From: JAAYRQ01 sp035647815
GTDB taxonomy: Bacteria; Bacillota; Syntrophomonadia; Syntrophomonadales; Syntrophomonadaceae
Length of the DNA: 8,701 nucleotides
Assembly: GCA_035647815.1 (NCBI GenBank)
Contig: DASRMR010000041.1
Location: 1-8,701, forward strand
Direction of reading: 5' to 3'
In this document: piece by piece, positions 1 through 5,943 of the stretch
How positions within the stretch are numbered: the first letter of the stretch is position 1
Layout: every line of letters starts with the position of its first letter
Program-made: the position numbers and the translations under genes
The notes under the pieces: model-generated
The model's database searches: none
Told to the model about the DNA's origin: nothing
What the model saw: only the letters and a program-made list of their open reading frames with translations

Positions 1-70
1 ATTGCTCGGGAAGCTAAGATATAAAAGTATGAAGAAGTTGATTTCATAAGGATAGAGGGTGGAATAAAAA

Positions 71-649
71 ATGGATAATATTATTGATGCTAGAAACCTT
101 AGTTGTCCACAGCCAGTTATATTAACTAAACAAGCTATGGAAAAGCAACCTAATATTAACCTGATTACTATTGTTAGTGAACAGGTAGCTAAAGAAAATG
201 TTAGTAAACTAGCTGCGAGTCAAGGTTATACAGTAGATATTGAGGAAAAAGATGAGGGAATTTATCTACATTTAAATAAAACTAATGGTGATATCTCTTT
301 AGAAGCTGCAAAAGGTGAATTAGCTATATTATTGACAAGCCAGTTTTATGGGAAAGGAAATGATGAGCTGGGCAAAGTTTTGATGACGAGTTTTCTTTAT
401 ACACTTACAGAAATGTCTGAACGAATTGAGAATTTAATTCTCATGAATAGTGCAGTGTATTTGGCGTGTGAAGATTCTTCAGTTTTAGAACACCTGGCAA
501 TCTTACAAGAAGATGGGGTAGAAATATTATCTTGTGGAACCTGTTTAGACTTTTATGAGCTTAAAGACAAATTAAAGGTAGGGAATATTACTAATATGTA
601 CACAGCTATGGATATATTAGCTAGTGCAAAAAATAATATAACCTTTTAG
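71..649 (+). CDS. yedF: YedF, sulfurtransferase-like selenium metabolism protein (TusA-like + DsrE-like fusion)
   Basis: This 192-residue protein has a TusA/SirA-like domain at about residues 3-72, with the hallmark Cys-Pro-x-Pro motif (C12-P-Q-P), fused to a DsrE-like domain at about 83-190 that carries a CEDSS segment and a CGTC motif. This two-domain order is that of the protein annotated as selenium-metabolism YedF in Clostridia. C12 would be the persulfide or perselenide carrier in a cytoplasmic relay. The ATG is preceded by a good ribosome binding site (GAGGGTGG, about 55-62). The next gene starts 16 bases after the stop and encodes a cysteine desulfurase-like enzyme, a pairing seen in selenium loci and consistent with S/Se transfer between the two. 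The family assignment is firm. The exact substrate is inferred from family context, because selD, selA and selB are not in the window. Confidence 0.9.
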   Translation: MDNIIDARNLSCPQPVILTKQAMEKQPNINLITIVSEQVAKENVSKLAASQGYTVDIEEKDEGIYLHLNKTNGDISLEAAKGELAILLTSQFYGKGNDELGKVLMTSFLYTLTEMSERIENLILMNSAVYLACEDSSVLEHLAILQEDGVEILSCGTCLDFYELKDKLKVGNITNMYTAMDILASAKNNITF

Positions 650-665
650 GAAGGTAATGATTTAG

Positions 666-1811
666 ATGAAATTAACTTATATGGACAATGCTGCAACAAC
701 TTATCCTAAACCTGAATCTGTTTATCTTGCTATGGATCACTTCAATCGCCATATGGGTGGAAACCCGGGGAGAGGGACTAATCAGCCAACACTTAAAGCA
801 GGTTCGATTTTACTCGAGGCTAGGGAAACATTAGCAAAACTTTTTAATATAGATGATAGTTTACAAATAGCCTTTACTTCTAATATTACTGATAGTCTAA
901 ACATAGGGCTTAAAGGTATTTTGCAAGCTGGTGATCATATTATAACGACTAGTATGGAACATAATTCTGTTGCTAGACCTATTTTTGTATTAGAAAAATC
1001 AGGAGTTCAGTGGACTAAAGTTCCTACTGCTCCTGATGGCACACTAAATCCTGATGATGTAAAAAAGGCGATTTTGCCTAATACTCGTATGATATGTATT
1101 TTACACGCCTCGAATGTTACGGGAACTATAATGCCTATTTTAGAAATTGGTGAAATTGCGCGGGATAATAATGTCTTGTTTATGGTGGATACTGCACAAT
1201 CTGCTGGCGTTTTATCTGTTGATGTAGTAAAGCAAAATATCGATATCCTTACCTTTACAGGTCATAAAGGTTTATTAGGTCCCCAAGGGACTGGCGGTAT
1301 ATATATAAAACCAGGCATAAATTTAAAGCCTAGTAGGCAAGGTGGGACTGGTTCTTTATCTGAACACTTGGAACATCCAGAAGTAATGCCTGATCTATTA
1401 GAAAGTGGCACACTTAACACTCCGGGTATAGCTGGACTATTAGCGGGAGTAAAATTCATTCACCAAATAGGGCTAAATGTTATTAGTGAACAAGAACGAA
1501 AGCTAACAGATTTACTTTTAAATGGGCTTAAGGAAATTAAAGGTGTTAAAATATACGGCCCCCAGGACAGTAAGAAAAAGACTGCTGTAATAGCTTTTAA
1601 TATAGGTGATATGGACTGTGGTGAAGTTAGCTTACTACTCGATCATGAATATAGTATAGTAACACGCTCAGGTATACATTGTAGCCCCTTAGCACACCAA
1701 ACTTTAGGTACTTTAGAGCAAGGCCTGGTAAGGTTAAGCCCGGGATATTTTACGAATGTTGAAGATATAGAATACACTATAAAAGCAATTCATAGGATTG
1801 CGAAAGCTTGA
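666..1811 (+). CDS. Cysteine desulfurase-like class V aminotransferase (PLP enzyme)
   Basis: This 381-residue enzyme is of the SufS/IscS/CsdA superfamily, and probably of the subgroup often found beside yedF. Expected reaction: PLP-dependent removal of sulfur (or selenium from selenocysteine) with an enzyme persulfide or selenide intermediate. Visible landmarks are the N-terminal YMDNAATTYPKP, the PLP-stacking H99 (SMEHNS), the PLP-N1-binding D175 with Q178 (VDTAQSAG), the Schiff-base lysine K201 in TGHKGLLGP, and the catalytic C339 in RSGIHCSP. The length is normal for the family and all key residues are present. The ATG at 666 has a GGAAGG ribosome binding site at 649-654 with a rather long spacer (about 11 bases). 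It forms an operon with yedF, the likely acceptor of its sulfur or selenium. No U-tailed terminator follows. It could equally serve Fe-S assembly, since an Rrf2 regulator lies downstream. Confidence 0.88.
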   Translation: MKLTYMDNAATTYPKPESVYLAMDHFNRHMGGNPGRGTNQPTLKAGSILLEARETLAKLFNIDDSLQIAFTSNITDSLNIGLKGILQAGDHIITTSMEHNSVARPIFVLEKSGVQWTKVPTAPDGTLNPDDVKKAILPNTRMICILHASNVTGTIMPILEIGEIARDNNVLFMVDTAQSAGVLSVDVVKQNIDILTFTGHKGLLGPQGTGGIYIKPGINLKPSRQGGTGSLSEHLEHPEVMPDLLESGTLNTPGIAGLLAGVKFIHQIGLNVISEQERKLTDLLLNGLKEIKGVKIYGPQDSKKKTAVIAFNIGDMDCGEVSLLLDHEYSIVTRSGIHCSPLAHQTLGTLEQGLVRLSPGYFTNVEDIEYTIKAIHRIAKA

Positions 1812-1831
1812 ATATGGCAAACGAACTGTCC

Positions 1832-1879
1832 CCGTGTCATCGTAGAGGCGAATTCATTCGCCGGAAACTATGAACACGG
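1832..1879. repeat. Nested palindromic intergenic repeat (REP/MITE-like remnant)
   Basis: An outer stem pairs CCGTGTCAT (1832-1840) with ATG-a-ACACGG (1870-1879, one bulged A). It encloses a second perfect hairpin, GGCGAA (1847-1852), loop TTCA, TTCGCC (1857-1862). The left flank, ctgtccCCGTGTCAT, and the inner block around GTAGAGGCGAATTC both resemble short palindromic repeats I recall from many clostridial genomes; this is memory, not a search. No T-run follows, so it is not a standard intrinsic terminator. The local base composition is more GC-rich than the surroundings, which fits an inserted element. It may still fold in the transcript from the desulfurase gene. Confidence 0.55.
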
Positions 1880-1957
1880 ATGAGCTTATCGAGAAGGTTA
1901 TTCCCTGATTTCTAATTAGTTGCACCATAATATATGCAAATAAATTAATTTAGCTAT

Positions 1958-1985
1958 TGCATTTCGGATAATATTGAGTTATTAT
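1958..1985 (+). promoter_or_regulatory. Predicted sigma-A promoter of the Rrf2 regulator gene
   Basis: A -35-like TTGCAT (1958-1963) and a -10-like TATTAT (1980-1985) are separated by 16 bases. This predicts transcription starting near 1992, giving a leader of about 45 bases before the ATG at 2038. The predicted start lies just upstream of the palindromic operator at 2002-2018, a sensible layout for autorepression. It is a prediction from sequence only. Confidence 0.45.
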
Positions 1986-1997
1986 TTCAATCAGGAC

Positions 1998-2020
1998 AAA
2001 GTGGAGTGAATTAGTCCAAT
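1998..2020. promoter_or_regulatory. Putative Rrf2 operator upstream of the regulator gene
   Basis: The core TGGAGTGAATTAGTCCA (2002-2018) is an odd-length palindrome matching at 6 of 8 symmetric positions. On the minus strand this region reads ATTGGACTAAT-N5-CCACTTT. The same 18 defined bases with the same 5-base gap recur in the opposite orientation upstream of hcp (2452-2474). It sits between the predicted promoter and the ribosome binding site, where bound protein would block transcription. The half-site loosely resembles the TTGACT half of IscR type 1 sites. Assignment to the adjacent Rrf2 protein is inference. Confidence 0.55.
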
Positions 2021-2037
2021 ATAAGGTGGAACATCAA

Positions 2038-2433
2038 ATGCAAATTACTAGGCAAACAGAATACGCGATTAAAACTATGTTGGAATTAGCAAAAAATGCT
2101 AATGGAAATGTAATTTCCACGAGGTTTATATCTGAACAGCAAGAGATTCCAGAAGATTTTCTGAAGAAAACTATAAAGTTATTAGTTTTAGCTGATTTGG
2201 TTATAACCCAGCGTGGTGCTCAAGGGGGAGTTAAACTTGCCCGTCCGGCCGAAGAGATTACCTTAGTAGAAATTATTACTGCTATCGAAGGGCCGATTGC
2301 CTTGAATGTATGTTTAGCTCCGGGATATAAGTGCCCTAATCAACCTAACTGTTCGATTTCTAAAGTTTTAAGGCGAGCTCAGACAGCGATGTTGACAGTA
2401 CTAGAAGACCAACTCCTAAGTGACATGATTTAG
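2038..2433 (+). CDS. Rrf2-family Fe-S transcriptional regulator (IscR/NsrR-like)
   Basis: The start MQITRQTEYAIKTMLELA is the classic Rrf2-family N-terminus, followed by a winged helix (about residues 25-70, ending in the wing GAQGGVKLARP) and a three-cysteine loop C92-x6-C99-x5-C105 that would ligate an Fe-S cluster. E. coli IscR uses C92, C98 and C104 plus H107. Here no His follows C105 at that spacing, so cluster coordination may differ. An in-frame GTG at 2026 would add four residues, but the ribosome binding site AAGGTGG (2023-2029) overlaps that GTG and sits 8 bases before the ATG at 2038, so I choose the ATG. The product is 131 residues, slightly short for the family. It is likely a repressor acting on its own promoter and on hcp through the shared motif. 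Sensing of NO, Fe-S status or cysteine cannot be separated from sequence. Confidence 0.88.
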   Translation: MQITRQTEYAIKTMLELAKNANGNVISTRFISEQQEIPEDFLKKTIKLLVLADLVITQRGAQGGVKLARPAEEITLVEIITAIEGPIALNVCLAPGYKCPNQPNCSISKVLRRAQTAMLTVLEDQLLSDMI

Positions 2434-2451
2434 TAAATTAGAACTTTCTAA

Positions 2452-2474
2452 ATTGGACTAATAAGACCCACTTT
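2452..2474. promoter_or_regulatory. Putative Rrf2 operator upstream of hcp
   Basis: ATTGGACTAAT (2452-2462), a 5-base gap, and CCACTTT (2468-2474) repeat the motif found upstream of the Rrf2 gene, inverted. TTGGAC (2453-2458) could also be a -35 element, with a weak -10 (CAATAT, 2477-2482) 18 bases on, so bound regulator would cover the promoter. A separate small dyad, TTAGAA-ct-TTCTAA, lies just upstream at 2438-2451. Hcp is a common target of NO-sensing Rrf2 proteins such as NsrR, which supports the assignment. Confidence 0.5.
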
Positions 2475-2506
2475 AACAATATTAAAAAACTTGAAGGAGG
2501 AGCAAA

Positions 2507-4135
2507 ATGTTTTGTAATCAATGTGAACAAACATCTAAAGGAATTGCTTGCACAGTAGTTGGAGCATGTGGTAAAAGTAGTGAAGTTGCCGCTCTACAAG
2601 ATTTATTGCTTTATGTAACTAAAGGTTTATCCATGTATGCCCATGAAGCTAGAAAGTTAAATATAGTTAATGACGAGGTTAATCATGCTACTGCTGAAGC
2701 CTTATTTATGACTCTTACTAATGTGAATTTCGATGCAGATAGGTTTGAGGAGTCTATAAAAAAAGCTGTTAAATTACGCACAGAGCTTAAAGGGATTTTG
2801 CAAAACAAAGGACATAATATTAGCATAGATGATGAAACAGCTAATTATGTGCTAGCCTCTGATATGGCAGGGTTAATAGCTGATGGTGAACAGGTAGGAT
2901 TAATAGCTAATAGACATCCGAATGAAGATATAAAATCATTACAACAGATAATTGTCTACGGACTCCGTGGTGTAGCAGCATATGCACATCATGCTGAAAT
3001 TCTTAGTCATGAAGATGACAGGATATATGCTTACATGCATGAAGCTTTGACTGCGGTTGGAACTGCAGAATTAGAGCTTGATGAATGGATTGCTTTAGTA
3101 TTAAAATGTGGTGAAATAAACCTTATCGCTATGGAGATTTTAGATAAAGCTAATACTGACGCCTATGGACATCCAGTACCTACGAGTGTTCCTTTAGGCC
3201 ATAAAAAAGGTAAAGCTATTTTAGTATCTGGACATGATTTAAAAGACTTAAAAGATTTATTAGAAGCTACTCAAGGGACAGGTATTAATATTTATACACA
3301 TGGTGAAATGCTACCTGCCCATGGATATCCAGAACTTAAGAAATACGAACATTTCTATGGTAATTATGGAACAGCTTGGCATAATCAAAGAAGAGAGTTT
3401 GTGGATTTTCCCGGGCCTATTTTAATGACAACTAACTGTATCCAAAAACCTAGAGATTCGTATATGGGAACTATTTTCACTACTGGTCCAGTAGGGTGGA
3501 ATGCAGTTAAACATGTACCTAATGGCCAGTTTGATGAAATTATTAAAACTGCTTTAGAAATGCCTGGTTTTACTGAAGATCTTGAAGGTATTAAAGTAAT
3601 GTGTGGATTTGCACATAATGCTGTTTTAAATGTGGCTGATAAGATTGTGGCTGGAGTTAAAGCTGGGGATATAAAACATTTCTTCCTCGTTGGCGGTTGT
3701 GATGGTGCTAAATCGAGTCGTAATTATTATACAGAATTTGTGGAACAAACTCCAGATGATACTATAATTATGACCTTAGGTTGTGCTAAATACCGTTTCT
3801 ATGATAAACAACTAGGTGATATAGGTGGAATTCCTAGATTACTAGATGTAGGACAATGTAATGATGCTTATTCCGCAGTTCAGATAGCTTTAGCTTTAGC
3901 TGATGCTTTTGAATGTGGGGTAAATGAATTACCTTTGACTTTCAATTTGTCTTGGTATGAACAAAAAGCAGTTTCAATTCTTTTAAGTTTATTCCACTTA
4001 GGGATTAATAATATTAGGTTAGGACCTACTTTACCAGCATTTATAACTCCTAATGTTTTAAAAGTTTTAGTAGAAAACTTTAATATTCAACCAAATACAA
4101 CTGTAGAAGAAGATTTAAGAGTAATGCTAGGATAA
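2507..4135 (+). CDS. hcp: Hybrid cluster protein, class I (hydroxylamine / NO reductase)
   Basis: This 542-residue prismane protein reduces hydroxylamine to ammonia and, in studied species, NO to N2O, and acts in the cytoplasm against nitrosative stress. The N-terminal motif C3-x2-C6-x8-C15-x5-C21 is the class I pattern of strict anaerobes, holding a cubane [4Fe-4S] cluster; facultative enterobacterial Hcp has a longer spacing. All expected hybrid-cluster ligands are visible: H243, E267, C311, C398, C426, C451, E485 and K487, in the same order and near the same positions as the Desulfovibrio enzyme. The length is normal. The ATG has a strong AAGGAGG site (2494-2500) 6 bases upstream. The gene follows the Rrf2 regulator by 73 bases, with a copy of the putative operator in between. 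No Hcr reductase is adjacent, but a ferredoxin is encoded two genes downstream and could supply electrons. Confidence 0.97.
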   Translation: MFCNQCEQTSKGIACTVVGACGKSSEVAALQDLLLYVTKGLSMYAHEARKLNIVNDEVNHATAEALFMTLTNVNFDADRFEESIKKAVKLRTELKGILQNKGHNISIDDETANYVLASDMAGLIADGEQVGLIANRHPNEDIKSLQQIIVYGLRGVAAYAHHAEILSHEDDRIYAYMHEALTAVGTAELELDEWIALVLKCGEINLIAMEILDKANTDAYGHPVPTSVPLGHKKGKAILVSGHDLKDLKDLLEATQGTGINIYTHGEMLPAHGYPELKKYEHFYGNYGTAWHNQRREFVDFPGPILMTTNCIQKPRDSYMGTIFTTGPVGWNAVKHVPNGQFDEIIKTALEMPGFTEDLEGIKVMCGFAHNAVLNVADKIVAGVKAGDIKHFFLVGGCDGAKSSRNYYTEFVEQTPDDTIIMTLGCAKYRFYDKQLGDIGGIPRLLDVGQCNDAYSAVQIALALADAFECGVNELPLTFNLSWYEQKAVSILLSLFHLGINNIRLGPTLPAFITPNVLKVLVENFNIQPNTTVEEDLRVMLG

Positions 4136-4146
4136 ATGGCTTTCTG

Positions 4147-4175
4147 TGGGAGTCCTATTTGAAATAGGGCTCCCA
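4147..4175 (+). terminator. Stem-loop after hcp (weak terminator or mRNA-stabilising hairpin)
   Basis: TGGGAG-T-CCTATT (4147-4159) pairs with AATAGG-G-CTCCCA (4163-4175) around a 3-base loop: 13 pairs, one of them G-U. It starts 11 bases after the hcp stop codon. The following AAATTATT is not a proper T-run, so termination may be partial and the downstream CGGC gene could be cotranscribed at a reduced level. Confidence 0.5.
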
Positions 4176-4181
4176 AATTAT

Positions 4182-4197
4182 TAGATCAAAAGATCTA
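4182..4197 (+). other. Second small hairpin in the hcp-CGGC spacer
   Basis: TAGATC (4182-4187), loop AAAA, GATCTA (4192-4197) is a perfect 6-base-pair hairpin. It is followed by TTCTCTATATATTCT, which is T-rich but interrupted. The stem is AT-rich and weak alone. It may be a fortuitous palindrome, a protein site, or part of a tandem processing/termination structure with the larger hairpin just upstream. Confidence 0.3.
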
Positions 4198-4229
4198 TTC
4201 TCTATATATTCTAACAGGGGGAGACAGAT

Positions 4230-4574
4230 ATGAAGGAGACTAAACTTAAGACTAAAATAGCAGTTGTACGCTGTGAAACTGTTGCCGAGGTTTGTCCTGG
4301 GGTAGCTTGTTTCAAGGCTTTCAACGCTCGTAAGATACATTTTGAACCATATGATGAGGATACTGAAATTGTAGGTTTTTTTACTTGCGGTGGTTGTCCA
4401 GGTAGAAGGGTATCAAGATTAGTAGATAGTTTGAAGAAACATGGTCTAGATGCTGTGCATTTGTCTTCATGTATGCTGTTGGAAGGAACTTATCCTAAAT
4501 GTCCTCATCACGAGGATATCAAAGGCATTATAGAGAGCAAAGGCATAAAAGTAATTGAAGGCACACATCATTGA
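4230..4574 (+). CDS. CGGC domain-containing small cysteine-rich protein
   Basis: This 114-residue protein matches the CGGC-domain family, whose function is unknown; its conserved Cys and His residues suggest metal or cluster binding. Visible are IAVVRC (C15) with C22 and C27, the signature C53-G-G-C56-P-G-R-R, SSC at C81, and C91-PHHED. There is no signal peptide or membrane segment, so it should be cytoplasmic. The ATG is preceded by GGGGGAG (about 4216-4222) and the stop is followed by further in-frame stops (TGATAATAA). It lies 94 bases after hcp and 25 bases before a ferredoxin gene. Cotranscription with the ferredoxin is likely, and with hcp possible through readthrough of the hairpins. 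Context suggests a redox, metal or cluster-handling helper, but no specific reaction can be assigned. Confidence 0.82.
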   Translation: MKETKLKTKIAVVRCETVAEVCPGVACFKAFNARKIHFEPYDEDTEIVGFFTCGGCPGRRVSRLVDSLKKHGLDAVHLSSCMLLEGTYPKCPHHEDIKGIIESKGIKVIEGTHH

Positions 4575-4599
4575 TAATAAATGCTAGGAGGGTTTTAAT

Positions 4600-5022
4600 A
4601 TGGCACAGAAGATAGTAATAAATTTAGATGAACAACTAGTTAATATCAAACCGAGAACGATGGTTAAAATAGATGAAGAATTATGTAATGGGTGTGGAGT
4701 ATGTATTAGCCCTTGTGCAGAAGGTGCTTTAGCTCTTGTTGACGGTAAAGCTAAAGTTATAAGTGATGAGTTATGTGATGGGGCCGGTTTTTGTATCGGG
4801 GCTTGTCCTACTGGAGCATTATCATTGGAAGTAAGGGAAGCGGTAGCTTTTTCAGAAGAAGCAGTTGCAGAGCATAGGAAATCGTTAGACTTAAATTATA
4901 TTCCCCAAATATGTGATTCTTGTGGGCAAAGTGAAGAAAATGCTTATTTATTGCCGATTAAGCATAAGGGAGATGCTATCTGGTATTGTACTAGGTGTTT
5001 ACCTGGCTTAATTCATGGATAA
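4600..5022 (+). CDS. 4Fe-4S dicluster-type ferredoxin with C-terminal four-cysteine module
   Basis: This 140-residue protein has a standard [4Fe-4S] motif, C29-x2-C32-x2-C35-x3-C39, then a degenerate one, C59-x2-A62-x2-C65-x3-C69-P, in which alanine replaces the second cysteine. The CDG-x-G-x-C form also occurs in related ferredoxin-like proteins as I remember them, so it is probably a family trait rather than damage. The second site could hold a three-Cys or [3Fe-4S] cluster. A C-terminal segment adds C105-x2-C108 and C130-x2-C133, resembling a zinc ribbon or rubredoxin-like knuckle. The likely role is cytoplasmic electron transfer, with Hcp or the CGGC protein as possible partners. The ribosome binding site AGGAGGG (4586-4592) supports the ATG at 4600. 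The gene ends this unit, since a strong terminator follows. Confidence 0.82.
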   Translation: MAQKIVINLDEQLVNIKPRTMVKIDEELCNGCGVCISPCAEGALALVDGKAKVISDELCDGAGFCIGACPTGALSLEVREAVAFSEEAVAEHRKSLDLNYIPQICDSCGQSEENAYLLPIKHKGDAIWYCTRCLPGLIHG

Positions 5023-5065
5023 AATTTCTAACATTAAATTTATTTTACCACCTTATTTAAAGGTA

Positions 5066-5095
5066 AAAAGCCTTTGTAGTTACAAAGGCTTTTTT
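5066..5095 (+). terminator. Intrinsic terminator after the ferredoxin gene
   Basis: AAAAGCCTTTGT (5066-5077) pairs with ACAAAGGCTTTT (5082-5093) around the loop AGTT, followed by a run of T to 5095. This is a textbook rho-independent terminator, 44 bases past the ferredoxin stop codon. It separates the hcp/CGGC/ferredoxin group from the SDR/HAD group. Confidence 0.88.
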
Positions 5096-5116
5096 GTGCC
5101 CTAATTTAGGCAACAG

Positions 5117-5145
5117 TTGGCTTTTTATGATATATTAGCTTTAAT
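5117..5145 (+). promoter_or_regulatory. Predicted promoter of the SDR-HAD operon
   Basis: TTGGCT (5117-5122), a 17-base spacer and TTTAAT (5140-5145) form a plausible sigma-A promoter. Transcription would begin near 5152, downstream of the ATG at 5146. That supports the TTG at 5173 as the real start of the SDR gene. Confidence 0.4.
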
Positions 5146-5172
5146 ATGACTAGAGGAATGGGGGGCAAAAGG

Positions 5173-5922
5173 TTGAACTCGCAACATCAAGTAGCATTAG
5201 TAACAGGAGCTAGTCGTGGTATCGGTAAAGCTATTGCTAGACAATTAGCTCTACAAGGATATTATTTAGGGATTAATTATTACCGATCACGAGATGAAGC
5301 ATATGCTTTAGTAGCGGAAATTAATGCAGCAGGTGGCAAGGCTATAGCTCTTAAGGCTGATGTAAGTAATTCTATCCAAGTAGAAGCTATGTTTAATAAA
5401 TTAGAAGATAATTTAGGCAGAGTTAATGTTTTAGTTAACAATGCTGGAGTATCTATTCCGGGCCTAGTTCAAGATATTGATGAAGCAGAATGGGATTTAG
5501 TTTTAGGTGTTAATCTCAAAGGAGCTTTTTTATGTTGTAAGCGGGCATTGCCTAATATGATTAATGAAAAAACGGGTAGGATAATAAACATTTCTTCAGT
5601 ATGGGGCATTTCAGGGGCTTGTTATGAAGCGGCATATGCTGCTTCTAAAGGTGGGCTAATCACATTTGCCAAGTCTTTAGCTAAAGAACTTGGTCCTTGT
5701 GGGATAACTGTTAACACTATAGCACCTGGCCCGATAGAAACGGATATGCTTCACGGAGAACTAGATGAGAGTGAAAGGTTAGATTTGCTAGAAGAAATAC
5801 CTGTAGGAAGATTAGGACGACCAGAAGATGTTGCCACATTATGCGCTTATCTTGCTTCTGAACAGGCTTCATTTATTACAGGACAGGTAATTGCAGTTGA
5901 TGGTGGCTTTATTTGCATCTAG
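5173..5922 (+). CDS. FabG-like short-chain dehydrogenase/reductase, possibly EF-P 5-aminopentanone reductase (YmfI type)
   Basis: This is a classical SDR with a Rossmann fold: VTGASRGIG nucleotide loop, NNAG, and the catalytic S142, Y155 and K159 (numbered from the TTG start), then the GRLGRPEDVA and SFITGQ-VDGG C-terminus of the FabG group. It uses NAD(P)H to reduce a ketone. The stretch IINISSVWGISGACYEAAYA resembles the YmfI subgroup, which reduces the 5-aminopentanone modification on elongation factor P, more than housekeeping FabG; this is from memory of the family. No fatty-acid synthesis genes are adjacent, which also argues against FabG. Start choice: the first in-frame ATG (5146) has no ribosome binding site and overlaps the predicted promoter. 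The TTG at 5173 has GGGGGG 7 bases upstream and gives the usual length of 249 residues. It is followed 21 bases later by a HAD phosphatase in the same unit. Confidence 0.85.
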   Translation: MNSQHQVALVTGASRGIGKAIARQLALQGYYLGINYYRSRDEAYALVAEINAAGGKAIALKADVSNSIQVEAMFNKLEDNLGRVNVLVNNAGVSIPGLVQDIDEAEWDLVLGVNLKGAFLCCKRALPNMINEKTGRIINISSVWGISGACYEAAYAASKGGLITFAKSLAKELGPCGITVNTIAPGPIETDMLHGELDESERLDLLEEIPVGRLGRPEDVATLCAYLASEQASFITGQVIAVDGGFICI

Positions 5923-5943
5923 TATATATGGAGGGAAAGATAT

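Noticed and set aside
1..49. Possible 3' tail of an upstream gene (frame 1 ending at 24, or frame 2 ending at 49)
   Set aside because: Both frames are open from the window edge for only 7-15 codons and nothing recognisable is encoded, so neither can be chosen.
1262..1459. Minus-strand open frame inside the desulfurase gene
   Set aside because: It is a shadow of a gene with intact catalytic motifs, with no ribosome binding site and a proline/glycine-rich product without family features.
1814..1873. A 19-codon open frame starting ATG GCA AAC
   Set aside because: It lies within the palindromic repeat, has no ribosome binding site, and its sequence is explained by the repeat arms.
1820..1910. 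tRNA-Sec or another structured RNA gene, considered because of the selenium-type genes nearby
   Set aside because: The two stems are nested rather than cloverleaf-like, and there is no T-loop motif or CCA end.
4155..4340. Minus-strand open frame across the hcp-CGGC spacer
   Set aside because: It overlaps the hairpins and the start of the well-supported CGGC gene, and its product has no recognisable features.
4774..4806. Frameshift or sequencing error causing the missing cysteine at residue 62 of the ferredoxin
   Set aside because: The frame stays open with normal motif spacing on both sides, so a single substitution or a family trait is the simpler reading.
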